Shown here: positions 8,594-16,834 of the stretch, in pieces
Numbering within the stretch: the stretch's first letter is position 1
Layout: each line of letters starts with the position of its first letter
Origin: Calidifontibacillus erzurumensis
Lineage (GTDB): Bacteria > Bacillota > Bacilli > Bacillales > Bacillaceae_J
Direction of reading: 5' to 3'
Length of the DNA: 64,000 bases
Assembly: GCF_013303125.1 (NCBI RefSeq)
Contig: NZ_JABTTE010000001.1
Location: 186,001 to 250,000 of the forward strand
Notes under the pieces: model-generated
The model's database searches: none
What the model saw: only the letters and a program-made list of their open reading frames with translations
Told to the model about the DNA's origin: nothing
Position numbers and translations under genes: made by a program

Positions 8594-9235
8594 ATGGGAA
8601 TTAAGTGGAAAAAGATTCCGTTAGGACCGCTTCAAACGAATTGTTATATCATTGAGAATGAGAAAAAAGAATGCATCATCATTGATCCGGGAAGTGAAGG
8701 AAAGAGATTCATTCATCATTTACAACAACATGAGTTAATACCATCTGCAATTTTATTAACACATGCTCATTTTGACCATATCGGCGCTGTTGATGATGTT
8801 CGCGATTTTTGGAATTGTCCAGTTTATATACATAAAAATGAGGAGGAATGGCTATCAAATCCAGCCTTAAATGGGTCGAAGTATTTTGGGTTAAGTAACG
8901 AAATCATTGTGAAAAATGCAGATCATTTAATAACGGATGAAGGAATGCTTTCGATCGGTTCTTTCCAATTTGAAGTTTTTGAAACACCTGGTCATTCACC
9001 AGGCAGTGTGTCTTATTATTTAGCAGAACAGACGGTAGTCTTTTCAGGGGATGCTTTATTTGCTAGAAGCATTGGTAGAACGGATCTTCCTGGAGGCTCT
9101 CATAATCAACTTATTCAAAGTATTCATGACAAACTACTTGTATTGCCAGAAGAAACGGTTGTTGCTCCTGGACATGGACCGCTTACAACGATCATTACTG
9201 AAATGAACGAAAATCCATTTTTACACGGATTTTAA
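8594..9235 (+). CDS. yqgX: Metallo-beta-lactamase-fold hydrolase YqgX (hydroxyacylglutathione hydrolase-like)
   Basis: 213 aa. Seen: the T-H-A-H-F-D-H metal-binding motif (HxHxDH), ETPGHSPGS with a further metal His, FSGDALF with the bridging Asp, and APGHGP with the last His. This is the full dinuclear zinc set of glyoxalase II-like enzymes. ATG 8594 follows TGGAGGGG; a longer frame from 8513 lacks such a site. The usual Bacillus family length is about 211. The physiological substrate is not determined by sequence; a thioester of bacillithiol or another thiol is plausible. Confidence 0.88.
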   Translation: MGIKWKKIPLGPLQTNCYIIENEKKECIIIDPGSEGKRFIHHLQQHELIPSAILLTHAHFDHIGAVDDVRDFWNCPVYIHKNEEEWLSNPALNGSKYFGLSNEIIVKNADHLITDEGMLSIGSFQFEVFETPGHSPGSVSYYLAEQTVVFSGDALFARSIGRTDLPGGSHNQLIQSIHDKLLVLPEETVVAPGHGPLTTIITEMNENPFLHGF

Positions 9236-9253
9236 TAGAAAGGTGTTAAAACT

Positions 9254-10375
9254 GTGTTAAACAAATTAAAACATGTAATTGAAAATAGTAAAAACGGCAA
9301 TATATCTTATTCTGAATATATGGGCATCGTTCTTTATGACAAGGAACTTGGCTATTATATGAAACATAAACAAAAAATTGGAAAAGAAGGGGACTTTTAT
9401 ACAAATAGTAATGTTCACAGTGTTTTTGGCAAAGTGTTGGCCAGAATTTTTATCCGACTTGTGCAATTAAAAAAAATACATCCGGTTATTTGTGAAATAG
9501 GTGCTGGTACAGGAAGGCTTGCAAATTTTATTCTTGAGGAATGGAAAAAAGTGGATCCTGATTCTTTTAAACAGTTAAAATATATTATTGTTGAGATAAG
9601 TCCTTATCATCGTGAAGAGCAACGAAAAGTGATTCGTTCTTTTGAAAAGGTACAACAATTTTCATCCCTTACTGAAATGGTGAACCATCTTGGCAAATTT
9701 AATGGCATTATCCTTGCCAATGAGTTATTTGATGCATTTCCAGTAGATGTTGTTCAGAAAGTCAACGGTGAAATGGTTGAAGTAAGGATTACTTTTGAAA
9801 ATAATCAATTAGTAGAAACATTCGTCCCTTGTAAAAATGAAGAAATTTTCAATTGGCTAGAGCAAAATGGGATCGTACTAACAAATGGTCAGCGAATGGA
9901 AATACCCCTTAATATGGATCATTGGCTTGAAGAAACGAATGCTTGGTTAGAGAAAGGAATTATGTTTACGATTGATTATGGGTATACGAAAGAAGAATGG
10001 ATGCATCCTATTCACCGGGAAGGAAGTTTACGGGGGTATTATAAACATCAAATTATTAAAAATCCTCTTTCTTATCCAGGAGATATGGATTTAACAACAC
10101 ATATCCATCTAGATGCGCTTATTCAAAAAGGGGAACAAGTTGGACTGAAATTATTAGGTATGCTAAATCAACGTGAATTTCTATTAAAAGGTGGGATTTT
10201 AAATTATTTACAAGAAAATTCTGATCCAAATCCTTTTTCAGAAATTAGCAGACAGAATCGGGCTATCCGTTCATTGATCATGGATGATGGCATTAGTTCA
10301 AGCTTTACTGTTTTAATTCAAAGCAAAAATGCCGATCAAATTATATTGAGTGATATTTTGGTTGACGACTATTAA
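9254..10375 (+). CDS. SAM-dependent methyltransferase, MidA/NDUFAF7 family
   Basis: 373 aa, GTG start with AAAGGTG upstream, 18 bp after yqgX. Seen: the family's N-terminal block (KELGYYM..GDFYTNSNVHSVFG), the SAM-binding CEIGAGTGRLANFIL near residue 80, and ILANELFDAFPVDVV. In eukaryotes NDUFAF7 methylates an arginine of a complex I subunit. The bacterial substrate is unknown. The gene is probably cotranscribed with yqgX and ends at a strong terminator. Confidence 0.8.
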   Translation: MLNKLKHVIENSKNGNISYSEYMGIVLYDKELGYYMKHKQKIGKEGDFYTNSNVHSVFGKVLARIFIRLVQLKKIHPVICEIGAGTGRLANFILEEWKKVDPDSFKQLKYIIVEISPYHREEQRKVIRSFEKVQQFSSLTEMVNHLGKFNGIILANELFDAFPVDVVQKVNGEMVEVRITFENNQLVETFVPCKNEEIFNWLEQNGIVLTNGQRMEIPLNMDHWLEETNAWLEKGIMFTIDYGYTKEEWMHPIHREGSLRGYYKHQIIKNPLSYPGDMDLTTHIHLDALIQKGEQVGLKLLGMLNQREFLLKGGILNYLQENSDPNPFSEISRQNRAIRSLIMDDGISSSFTVLIQSKNADQIILSDILVDDY

Positions 10376-10380
10376 ATAAT

Positions 10381-10410
10381 AAAAGGACGCTGCATTTGCA
10401 ACGTCCTTTT
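10381..10410 (+). terminator. Terminator after the MidA-like gene
   Basis: AAAAGGACG / CGTCCTTTT outer stem, one mismatch, and a TGCA/TGCA tip. A and T runs flank the stem. Confidence 0.85.
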
Positions 10411-10463
10411 ATCAAGTCAATAAAAAGCTATGATATTTGAACATCATTGTCCGAAATAGCACC

Positions 10464-10528
10464 AAATGCGTTATGCAAGCTATCTCTTTTATTGGTATTA
10501 AGAATAAGCGTTGCTTTAACGCATTTTT
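10464..10528 (+). other. Unexplained stem-loop with 3' T run
   Basis: AAATGCGTTA (10464-10473) is perfectly complementary to TAACGCATTT (10517-10526), which runs into TTTTT. An inner GCAAGC / GCGTTGC pairing is possible. It follows another terminator at 10381-10410, so it may be the 3' end of a short independent RNA, or a relict. No clear promoter was identified. Confidence 0.35.
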
Positions 10529-10531
10529 AAA

Positions 10532-10777
10532 TTAATGCCCGCCACCGCCAAGCGGCATCATAAATGTTGTCCAATACGTGAAGCCGATGAAAAATAAAGT
10601 TAAAAATGCTCCAAATATGTAGACATACATGCGTTCAGACAGTTTTAAAAATCCTACTCCTAAGAAAAAGCCAGTAATGCACAGGAATAATAGCGATGTT
10701 GTGTACATATCTCCTAGGTAGAACATAATGCTGAAAATTGCAGTCCAAAATGCCATTACTCGATACATTTTGCCCAT
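10532..10777 (-). CDS. yqgY: Small membrane protein YqgY (DUF2626)
   Basis: 81 aa with three hydrophobic stretches and a C-terminal PLGGGGH tail. ATG at 10777 is preceded on this strand by AAAGGGGG. Position between the yqgX region and comGA matches B. subtilis yqgY. Function unknown; the Gly-Gly-Gly-Gly-His tail is a family trait. Confidence 0.8.
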   Translation of the reverse strand: MGKMYRVMAFWTAIFSIMFYLGDMYTTSLLFLCITGFFLGVGFLKLSERMYVYIFGAFLTLFFIGFTYWTTFMMPLGGGGH

Positions 10778-10819
10778 GATGTACGCCCCCTTTACATAAA
10801 TCTTTCTATTCAATACACG

Positions 10820-10842
10820 ATAATAATTACTCTAATTATTAT
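10820..10842. promoter_or_regulatory. Perfect 10-bp inverted repeat upstream of yqgY
   Basis: ATAATAATTA, 3 bases, TAATTATTAT. It lies about 45 bp before the yqgY start, where an operator would sit. The AT-only sequence resembles Fur/PerR-type boxes but such repeats also arise by chance in AT-rich DNA. Confidence 0.3.
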
Positions 10843-10901
10843 AATGGACAATTTATGTGCTGTAAATGACTGAAATCTCAAATTTTGGCGATTGTGTTGA
10901 T

Positions 10902-11594
10902 CTAATTTTCATGGATAAGTGCTAAATAGTTACATGACGAACAACCTTTAAACATATTGTCTTCTTCAATTAGTTCGACATTCTTAAACAAGCTTTTAAA
11001 CATACCTTCAAGAAAAGCTAAGTGCATTTTGCATATTTCTTGATCTTGGGCAACTACTTCTTTAAATGGGCAATTAAAAATTTTAAAGTATACTTTTGTT
11101 TGATCTTCGTTTGTTTCAAATTCAGGATAAAATCCTAACAAGTTCGCAGCATCTTTTAAATAGTTCAACTTTTCACTAAAAGTTAAAGGTTGCCCACTTT
11201 TTCTATATTCTTTTTCCATGATTTCTTTCCCAAATTTGTGGCCGGTTTCCATTAATGCTTTTTTACCTACCTCACCTAACGAAAGCAACGTGTTAATTGC
11301 AATTTCAGAAAGGAGTTGGTAATCCCTGTATGGAAAATTGAGCTGGACAACATCGTCTGATAGACGATAAATTCTGCTTGGTCTGCCGCCTTTTCCTGTT
11401 TTTTTCGTTTCAGAAACGATCATTTTAACATCTTCAAGTTTTGAAAGGTGCAATCTTGCTACGTTTGGGTGGATATTAAAGTTATCAGCAATTTCTTGTA
11501 CGGTTACTTCACTATGTTGGTTTGCTATATATTGATAAATTGAAAACCGAGTTGGGTCAGAAAGGACATTCGTTATTTTTAATGTTTGTTCCAA
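10902..11594 (-). CDS. ArsR/DeoR-type HTH regulator with C-terminal cysteine cluster (SufR-like)
   Basis: About 230 aa. The N-terminal winged helix (residues 1-75: SDPTRFSIYQYI, then VTVQEIADNFNIHPNVARLHLSKLED) ends with GRPSRIYRLS. The C-terminal half carries four cysteines: NC-PF, a second Cys after 12 residues (CKMH), and CSSC after 29 more. A Cys-x12-Cys pair followed by distant cysteines resembles the Fe-S ligands of SufR-type repressors. TTG 11594 is preferred, since AGGGGTGA is placed correctly for it; the GTG at 11603 overlaps that site. It is transcribed away from comGA. Iron-sulfur or redox sensing is an inference. Confidence 0.72.
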   Translation of the reverse strand: MEQTLKITNVLSDPTRFSIYQYIANQHSEVTVQEIADNFNIHPNVARLHLSKLEDVKMIVSETKKTGKGGRPSRIYRLSDDVVQLNFPYRDYQLLSEIAINTLLSLGEVGKKALMETGHKFGKEIMEKEYRKSGQPLTFSEKLNYLKDAANLLGFYPEFETNEDQTKVYFKIFNCPFKEVVAQDQEICKMHLAFLEGMFKSLFKNVELIEEDNMFKGCSSCNYLALIHEN

Positions 11595-11882
11595 CGTCTT
11601 CACCCCTATCTTTTAAACTATTTTTAATATAATTATTATAGTATAGTTCGATTGTCATTGGAATTATTTCTAGACTTGAGAAATAATTTGTTTGAAAATA
11701 TTCACAATTATTTTCAGCAATTTGTCACAAAAAAAAGCAAGTCTTTTTTTAATTAAACACATGTTGTAATAAAATATAAAAAAATTATAAAAAACTTTCC
11801 GGGTAAGGAAGGATTTTGTCAAATTGCGGCGAATAGAAGTTAATGAACGGCTTTAATATCATAAATAGGCAGGTGTATTTCA

Positions 11883-12938
11883 TTGGGATACATAGAAGAG
11901 CGAGGAGAGGCACTATTAAAAGAAGCATTCATGTTTAAAGCAACAGATATTCATGTTCTCCCGCGAAAACATGACGCAGTCATTCAGTTTCGAATTCAAG
12001 ACAGGCTTATGTTTAAAGAAACAATTGCCCTTTCAGTTTTTGAAAAATTACTATCCCATTTTAAATTTCTAGCAGGAATGGACATTGGAGAAAAACGACG
12101 ACCACAAAATGGAGCCATTCAATGGATGTTTAACGAAAGAAATGTTAGTCTCCGATTATCAACTCTTCCGACACTTCACCAAGAAAGCTTAGTTATTCGT
12201 TTACTGCCCCAAAATAACGACATCCCGTTATCAAAGCTTTCATTATTCCCAAAAGCAGCAGAAATTTTATTTAATTTATCAACTAGATCAGCAGGATTAA
12301 TGATATTAACAGGTCCGACCGGCTCTGGAAAGACTACAACTTTATATTCCCTTATTCAAGCGATCCAAAATACGGAACATTGTAATATTATTACGTTGGA
12401 AGATCCGATTGAAAAACAAATTGATACATGCTGTTTACAAGTTCAAGTGAATGAAAAAGCCGGCATCACTTATGCTGCAGGGTTGAAAGCCATTTTGCGA
12501 CACGACCCCGACATTATAATGGTTGGCGAAATTCGAGATGAAGAAACAGCAAAGGCGGCTGTACGCGCAAGCTTAACAGGGCATCTTGTTCTGACGACTC
12601 TACATACGAAAAATGCAAAAAGTGCTATTAACCGTTTAAAAGATTTAGGCATCTCCATTCAAGATTTGGAACAAACATTGCTTTGTGTATCCGCCCAACG
12701 CCTTGTTAATTTAAAATGTCCTTTTTGTAAAGGACCATGTTCCCCTTATTGTTTACAGCTCAGGCAAGTGAATCGTTTATGTATTTATGAACTATTATAT
12801 GGTGAAAATTTAAAAGCAGCTATAAGAGAAGCAAAGGGAGAAAAGGTTTATTATCAATACCAAACATTGGAACATTTATTGAATAAAGGAATAGCTCTTG
12901 GGTATCTCTCTAATGAATCTTATGGAGGAAAGATATGA
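11883..12938 (+). CDS. comGA: Competence pseudopilus assembly ATPase ComGA
   Basis: 351 aa, TTG start behind AGGCAGGTG. Type II/IV secretion ATPase that powers assembly of the DNA-uptake pilus at the membrane. Seen: Walker A GPTGSGKTTT, the Asp-box region ITLEDPIE, Walker B IIMVGEIRDEET and the His-box LTTLHT. A late Cys cluster (CPFCKGPC) probably binds zinc, as in this family. First gene of comGA-GB-GC-GD-GE-GF-GG, with overlapping or close junctions throughout. No convincing ComK box was found in the 280 bp upstream. Confidence 0.96.
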   Translation: MGYIEERGEALLKEAFMFKATDIHVLPRKHDAVIQFRIQDRLMFKETIALSVFEKLLSHFKFLAGMDIGEKRRPQNGAIQWMFNERNVSLRLSTLPTLHQESLVIRLLPQNNDIPLSKLSLFPKAAEILFNLSTRSAGLMILTGPTGSGKTTTLYSLIQAIQNTEHCNIITLEDPIEKQIDTCCLQVQVNEKAGITYAAGLKAILRHDPDIIMVGEIRDEETAKAAVRASLTGHLVLTTLHTKNAKSAINRLKDLGISIQDLEQTLLCVSAQRLVNLKCPFCKGPCSPYCLQLRQVNRLCIYELLYGENLKAAIREAKGEKVYYQYQTLEHLLNKGIALGYLSNESYGGKI

Positions 12939-13969
12939 GAAAGAGAAAAAAGTGGACATTAATAGATCAAGCAAAGTTATTTGAACGGTTAGGCCACTTA
13001 TTACAACGAGGTTACCCTTTGCTTACAGCACTTGAATTTTTAATGCTTTATGTAAATGATGAAAAAAGGAAAGACTTACGTTTCATATTACAACATTTAA
13101 AACAAGGAACACCATTCTATTTATCATTTCAGTCACTTCAATTTTCTAATGAAGGATTGGGATATTTATACTTTGCTGAAAAATATGGAGATTTACCCAA
13201 TGGCTTGCTTCATGCAGGAAAGATGTTAAAACTAAAAGACACCTATGTAAAAAACACAATGAAAATGATGCGTTATCCACTATTTTTAATCATTCTCCTT
13301 CTTGGCGCTTTTATTGTCATGCAACAAGTTGTTATTCCACAATTTCTTCAACTTTACGAATCGCTGAATCTTCCACAATCAAAATTTATTACGTTGTTGA
13401 TTGCCTTCAAATCAATTAGCCCATTTCTTGGGATAACTTTTTTCTTCCTATGTGCTGCCATTGGCTTTTATTATCAATTTTATTTCCGCTCGCTTACTGC
13501 CATCGAACAAAATAAAATTTTATGTAAAATTCCATTGGTTAAATATTTTATAAAAAAATATAATACCTATTTTTTTGCGTTTCACTTCGGAAATTTAGTG
13601 GAAAATGGTTTATCTATTAATGAAACATTATCTGTATTTCAGAGTCAAAGCCAAATTCAGTTTTTTCAAGAGGAAGCATCAAGAATTAGATCTTTTTTAG
13701 TAGAGGGGGATGATCTGGCAGATATTTTAAAAAACACTATTTATTTTGACAAAGAATTAGCAACAGTTATCATTCATGGGCAAGCCAATGGCATTTTAGC
13801 AAGGGAATTGCTTGAGTATAGCCGTTTAATTATTGATGAATTTGAGGAATCATTCACTTGGTGGCTTCGCATTCTTCAGCCGACAATAATGGCAGCAATC
13901 GGCGGGATGATCATTGCTTTATATTTATCAATCATGCTTCCTCTTTATGGAACCATTCAAAATATGTAA
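12935..13969 (+). CDS. comGB: Competence pseudopilus membrane platform protein ComGB
   Basis: 344 aa, overlapping comGA by 4 bp. Two GspF/PilC-type halves are visible (around residues 20-125 and 210-320). Hydrophobic segments lie near 110-135, 160-185 and at the C-terminus (PTIMAAIGGMIIALYLSIMLPLYG). It forms the inner-membrane platform on which ComGA assembles the pilus. Length is close to B. subtilis ComGB (323). Confidence 0.94.
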   Translation: MRKRKKWTLIDQAKLFERLGHLLQRGYPLLTALEFLMLYVNDEKRKDLRFILQHLKQGTPFYLSFQSLQFSNEGLGYLYFAEKYGDLPNGLLHAGKMLKLKDTYVKNTMKMMRYPLFLIILLLGAFIVMQQVVIPQFLQLYESLNLPQSKFITLLIAFKSISPFLGITFFFLCAAIGFYYQFYFRSLTAIEQNKILCKIPLVKYFIKKYNTYFFAFHFGNLVENGLSINETLSVFQSQSQIQFFQEEASRIRSFLVEGDDLADILKNTIYFDKELATVIIHGQANGILARELLEYSRLIIDEFEESFTWWLRILQPTIMAAIGGMIIALYLSIMLPLYGTIQNM

Positions 13970-14047
13970 GAAGGGTTGTGTGAAAATTTTATGAAAATGA
14001 GAGAACTATTAGCAATTATAAGTTCAAATTCAGATAGGGAAGGACAA

Positions 14048-14353
14048 ATGTTGAAAAACGAACGAGCTTTTACGTTAATTGAAATGATGATCGTCTTGTT
14101 AATTATTTCGATTTTGTTACTAGTTACGATTCCAAATGTAACAAAGAATAACACAGTTGCCCAAAATAAAGGTTGTGAAGCTTTGGTAAATTTAATCGAG
14201 GCACAAGTGCAAGCTTATGAAATTGAACATGAAAAAAAACCAGATAATTTAGAAGTGCTCCGTGAAGAAGGTTATATAAAAACATATACATGTCCGAACG
14301 GCGATGTCCTCCAATTAAGTGAAAATGGGGAAGTCCAAGGACCTAATGAGTAA
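14048..14353 (+). CDS. comGC: Major competence pseudopilin ComGC
   Basis: 101 aa. Short basic leader then the prepilin cleavage site A|FTLIEMM, with Glu at +5, and a hydrophobic helix ending TIPNVTKN. Two cysteines (KGC near 44, YTCPNG near 83) match the disulfide pair of ComGC. ATG 14048 is chosen because it gives the usual short leader and GGAAGGA precedes it; an ATG at 13991 would add 19 unrelated residues. Prepilin peptidase ComC is not in this window. Confidence 0.92.
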   Translation: MLKNERAFTLIEMMIVLLIISILLLVTIPNVTKNNTVAQNKGCEALVNLIEAQVQAYEIEHEKKPDNLEVLREEGYIKTYTCPNGDVLQLSENGEVQGPNE

Positions 14354-14381
14354 GGTTGCAACGTGATTGGCGGTAATAATA

Positions 14382-14834
14382 ATGATTAAAAACAGCTTTC
14401 AAACAGAAAATGGATATACAATGACAGAAATTTTACTTGTATTATCCATTTTTATAATTGTTGTAACAATATCTTTTGTATCCTATCAATCTTTAATTCG
14501 GCAGCAACAAATTTATCGATTTTTTGCCCAACTTCAGCTTGATGTTTCTTATGCACAAAAGTATGCGATTACAAATTATAAAAATGTTTACCTCCGATTT
14601 TACCCAGAAAGTAGCCGCTATGAAATTATCTCCGGTTTTTATGAGCCAAGCCTCTTGAATAGAAAGTTTTCCGATCAAATAAAGCTTGAAATGTTAACTT
14701 TGCCAAAAACAGTTACCTTTTATTCTAACGGTACGATTGAAAGAGCAGGGAAAATGCATGTTTACTATTATGATGATATTTATCAGTTTGTGTTTTTATT
14801 TGGAAAGGGACAGACATATGTTAAAAAATTGTAA
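14382..14834 (+). CDS. comGD: Minor pseudopilin ComGD
   Basis: 150 aa. Prepilin-type N-terminus: basic leader, then G|YTMTEILLVLSIFIIVVTISFVS. The body is beta-rich, as in minor pilins. ATG 14382 gives the normal leader length; a TTG at 14367 in the same frame is the alternative. Sits between comGC and comGE and overlaps comGE. Confidence 0.88.
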   Translation: MIKNSFQTENGYTMTEILLVLSIFIIVVTISFVSYQSLIRQQQIYRFFAQLQLDVSYAQKYAITNYKNVYLRFYPESSRYEIISGFYEPSLLNRKFSDQIKLEMLTLPKTVTFYSNGTIERAGKMHVYYYDDIYQFVFLFGKGQTYVKKL

Positions 14835-15153
14835 TGGATTTTCAGTTGTAGAAGTGCTTGGCTCTTTTTCTATTCTTCTTATAGTAATTACAATGATGAT
14901 ACCTGTTCTTATGATCGTTTACGAAGAAAGGACTTCGCTTGAATATAAGCGTGAAGCATTGCGATATTTGCATAACGAAACAGAGTCGTTTTTATATGAT
15001 GGCACTCAAGAATTTTGGACAAAAAAAGTTGAAATTTCAAATAGAAAATATGTAGTGACGGCTGAAAACGTAAATGAATTGATAAAAATATGCGTACATT
15101 GGGAAACACCGCGGTTAAAGAAAGGATTTGTGTGCGGTTATGCGAAAAAATAA
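14818..15153 (+). CDS. comGE: Minor pseudopilin ComGE
   Basis: 111 aa. Starts inside the end of comGD. N-terminus LKNCNG|FSVVEVLGSFSILLIVITMMIPVL is a degenerate prepilin signal with Glu at +5 and a hydrophobic helix. Length is close to B. subtilis ComGE (115). Identity rests mainly on position in the operon. Confidence 0.82.
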   Translation: MLKNCNGFSVVEVLGSFSILLIVITMMIPVLMIVYEERTSLEYKREALRYLHNETESFLYDGTQEFWTKKVEISNRKYVVTAENVNELIKICVHWETPRLKKGFVCGYAKK

Positions 15154-15580
15154 GCGGATGAATTATTATTTCAGTCAGAATGGTTTTACGTTAGTAAATT
15201 GTTTATTTGCATTTTCTCTGTTTTTAATGATGAGTTCACTGTTACCAATAATCATTCAATTTATTAAAGTTGAACCTAGAACAGTACCTTATAGTGTTGA
15301 TTTATTTTTTACTTATATACAGAAGGAAATCGTCCGTGCGAACCAACTCGTTGAAGTTGGAAGTACACTTTATTTAAATATGGGTGATGGAAGTATTGTT
15401 CGATACGAAAAATATCAATCGAATATTCGAAGACAAGTAAATGGGGCAGGGAATGAATTTCTGCTCCAAAATGTCGATGATGTTTCTTACGAAATTGTTC
15501 CAAATGGTGTAATTGTTTCCATTGATTTATATGGCAAAACATTTCAAAAGAGAATATCTAAGACGCCAAAAATTTTTTGA
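15140..15580 (+). CDS. comGF: Minor pseudopilin ComGF
   Basis: 146 aa, overlapping comGE by 14 bp. Prepilin-like N-terminus (NG|FTLVNCLFAFSLFLMM), lacking the usual Glu at +5, which is common for ComGF. The start is uncertain: ATG 15140, GTG 15128 and ATG 15158 are all in frame and none has a strong ribosome-binding site. Translational coupling to comGE is likely. Confidence 0.82.
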   Translation: MRKNKRMNYYFSQNGFTLVNCLFAFSLFLMMSSLLPIIIQFIKVEPRTVPYSVDLFFTYIQKEIVRANQLVEVGSTLYLNMGDGSIVRYEKYQSNIRRQVNGAGNEFLLQNVDDVSYEIVPNGVIVSIDLYGKTFQKRISKTPKIF

Positions 15581-15603
15581 AAAATGATAGAGAGGTGGGT
15601 GCG

Positions 15604-15990
15604 ATGTATGGTATTTTAAATCAAAGAGGTTTTATTTTGCCGACGACTTTAGTTATTTGTTTATTAATTCCTCTCATCATTCTTTCGGAAATTGAATTGT
15701 ATAAAACGGAAAAGCTTTTTGTAATGGAAGAAGAAGAAGGAGAAAAATTGCAAAATCTTACACAAATTGGTGTGCAGCATCTTTTTAAAATCAGTGAGGA
15801 ACAAGAACAAAAAACAACGACAGGTACGATCTATTATCCAATCGGTATGATTCAGTATACGATTGAAAAACTAGAAGAGGATATGAGGCGTATTAACGGC
15901 ACTTGTATAACTGACAAAAAAAGAAAATTATTTTTTGTTGCTATTGTGAATGTAAAAACGAAAGAAATTGTACATTGGGTGGAGGGTTAG
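15604..15990 (+). CDS. comGG: Minor pseudopilin ComGG
   Basis: 128 aa; ATG 15604 follows AGAGGTGGG. The hydrophobic N-terminus (FILPTTLVICLLIPLIILSEIELY) lacks a classical cleavage site, as in B. subtilis ComGG (124 aa). The rest is acidic and charged. Last gene of the comG operon; aroK follows after 3 bp. Confidence 0.82.
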   Translation: MYGILNQRGFILPTTLVICLLIPLIILSEIELYKTEKLFVMEEEEGEKLQNLTQIGVQHLFKISEEQEQKTTTGTIYYPIGMIQYTIEKLEEDMRRINGTCITDKKRKLFFVAIVNVKTKEIVHWVEG

Positions 15991-15993
15991 TTA

Positions 15994-16497
15994 ATGAAAT
16001 CGCTATTTTTAACAGGCTTTATGGGGTCTGGAAAAACGACTATTGGGAAACAATTGGCTGAAAAATTATCTCTCCCTGTCATTGATACTGATGAATTTAT
16101 AGAAAATCAATTAAATAAAACGATCCGTGAAATTTTTGAAACAGAAGGAGAAAAAAAGTTTCGCGAGTATGAAAAGCATTTTTTAAAGCTTGTACCAACT
16201 GAAAATACGATTGTCACAACTGGTGGGGGCATTATTTTAGCAGAAGAAAACAGGGCTTGGATGAGAGAGAAAGGATACGTTATATATTTGCATTGTGAAC
16301 CGGATGAAATCATCCGTAGACTAAAAGATGACCAAACCCGTCCTTTGTTAGATGGGGATAAAGAAAACAATATTCGCACAATATTTTCCCAGCGGTTGCC
16401 TTTGTACAATGAGGCCGATTTGAAAATTGATACTATGAATAAAAATCCTGATGAAATTGTTGAAGAAATTGAACAATTGATTAAAACACTTGAATGA
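15994..16497 (+). CDS. aroK: Shikimate kinase
   Basis: 167 aa. Phosphorylates shikimate with ATP in the chorismate pathway. Seen: Walker A GFMGSGKTT (residues 8-16), the shikimate-binding Asp pair in VIDTDEFI (31-34), TTGGGII with the substrate-binding Gly loop, and the lid Arg in QTRPLL. It begins directly after comGG, so it may be read through from the comG operon. Confidence 0.93.
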   Translation: MKSLFLTGFMGSGKTTIGKQLAEKLSLPVIDTDEFIENQLNKTIREIFETEGEKKFREYEKHFLKLVPTENTIVTTGGGIILAEENRAWMREKGYVIYLHCEPDEIIRRLKDDQTRPLLDGDKENNIRTIFSQRLPLYNEADLKIDTMNKNPDEIVEEIEQLIKTLE

Positions 16498-16539
16498 GGG
16501 AAAGAATAAAGATTGGAAAAAAAGTAGGTGGTGAATGAA

Positions 16540-16725
16540 ATGTCCTCCTATGATTATGTCAGATACTTGACAGAGCAGTTTGTAAAATTTGTAGATACTT
16601 CGAAAGAAGAAAGATTGAATAAAAAAGTACAAAAAAAAGCAGAACGGGGACCGGTTTTGACAAGATTATTCGGAATGATCCCCCTTGCTTTGTTAATGAG
16701 TTTTAATCGTAAAAAAAGAAGATAG
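16540..16725 (+). CDS. yqzE: YqzE family small basic protein
   Basis: 61 aa, start MSSYDYVRYLTEQFV matching the YqzE family. ATG 16540 is placed 8 bases after AGGTGG; an upstream GTG at 16528 lies within that site. Very basic C-terminus (NRKKRR). Function unknown; same position after aroK/comG as in B. subtilis. Confidence 0.82.
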   Translation: MSSYDYVRYLTEQFVKFVDTSKEERLNKKVQKKAERGPVLTRLFGMIPLALLMSFNRKKRR

Positions 16726-16743
16726 TAAAATGATTGTTTTATT

Positions 16744-16772
16744 GCCCAAAATGTTAATTTTGGGCTTTTTTT
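16744..16772 (+). terminator. Terminator after yqzE
   Basis: Perfect 9-bp stem GCCCAAAAT / ATTTTGGGC with a 4-base loop and seven T. It closes the comG-aroK-yqzE unit. Confidence 0.92.
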
Positions 16773-16834
16773 CTTTTTACACCTTGTTAACATTATGTTA
16801 GAGTTTTGGTATGAGAGTATAGGGGTGATCATCA

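Noticed and set aside
11660-11882. ComK boxes (AAAA-N5-TTTT) upstream of comGA
   Set aside because: A and T runs exist, but the spacing of the best pair is 7 rather than 5 and no second box is in register. Not enough to call.
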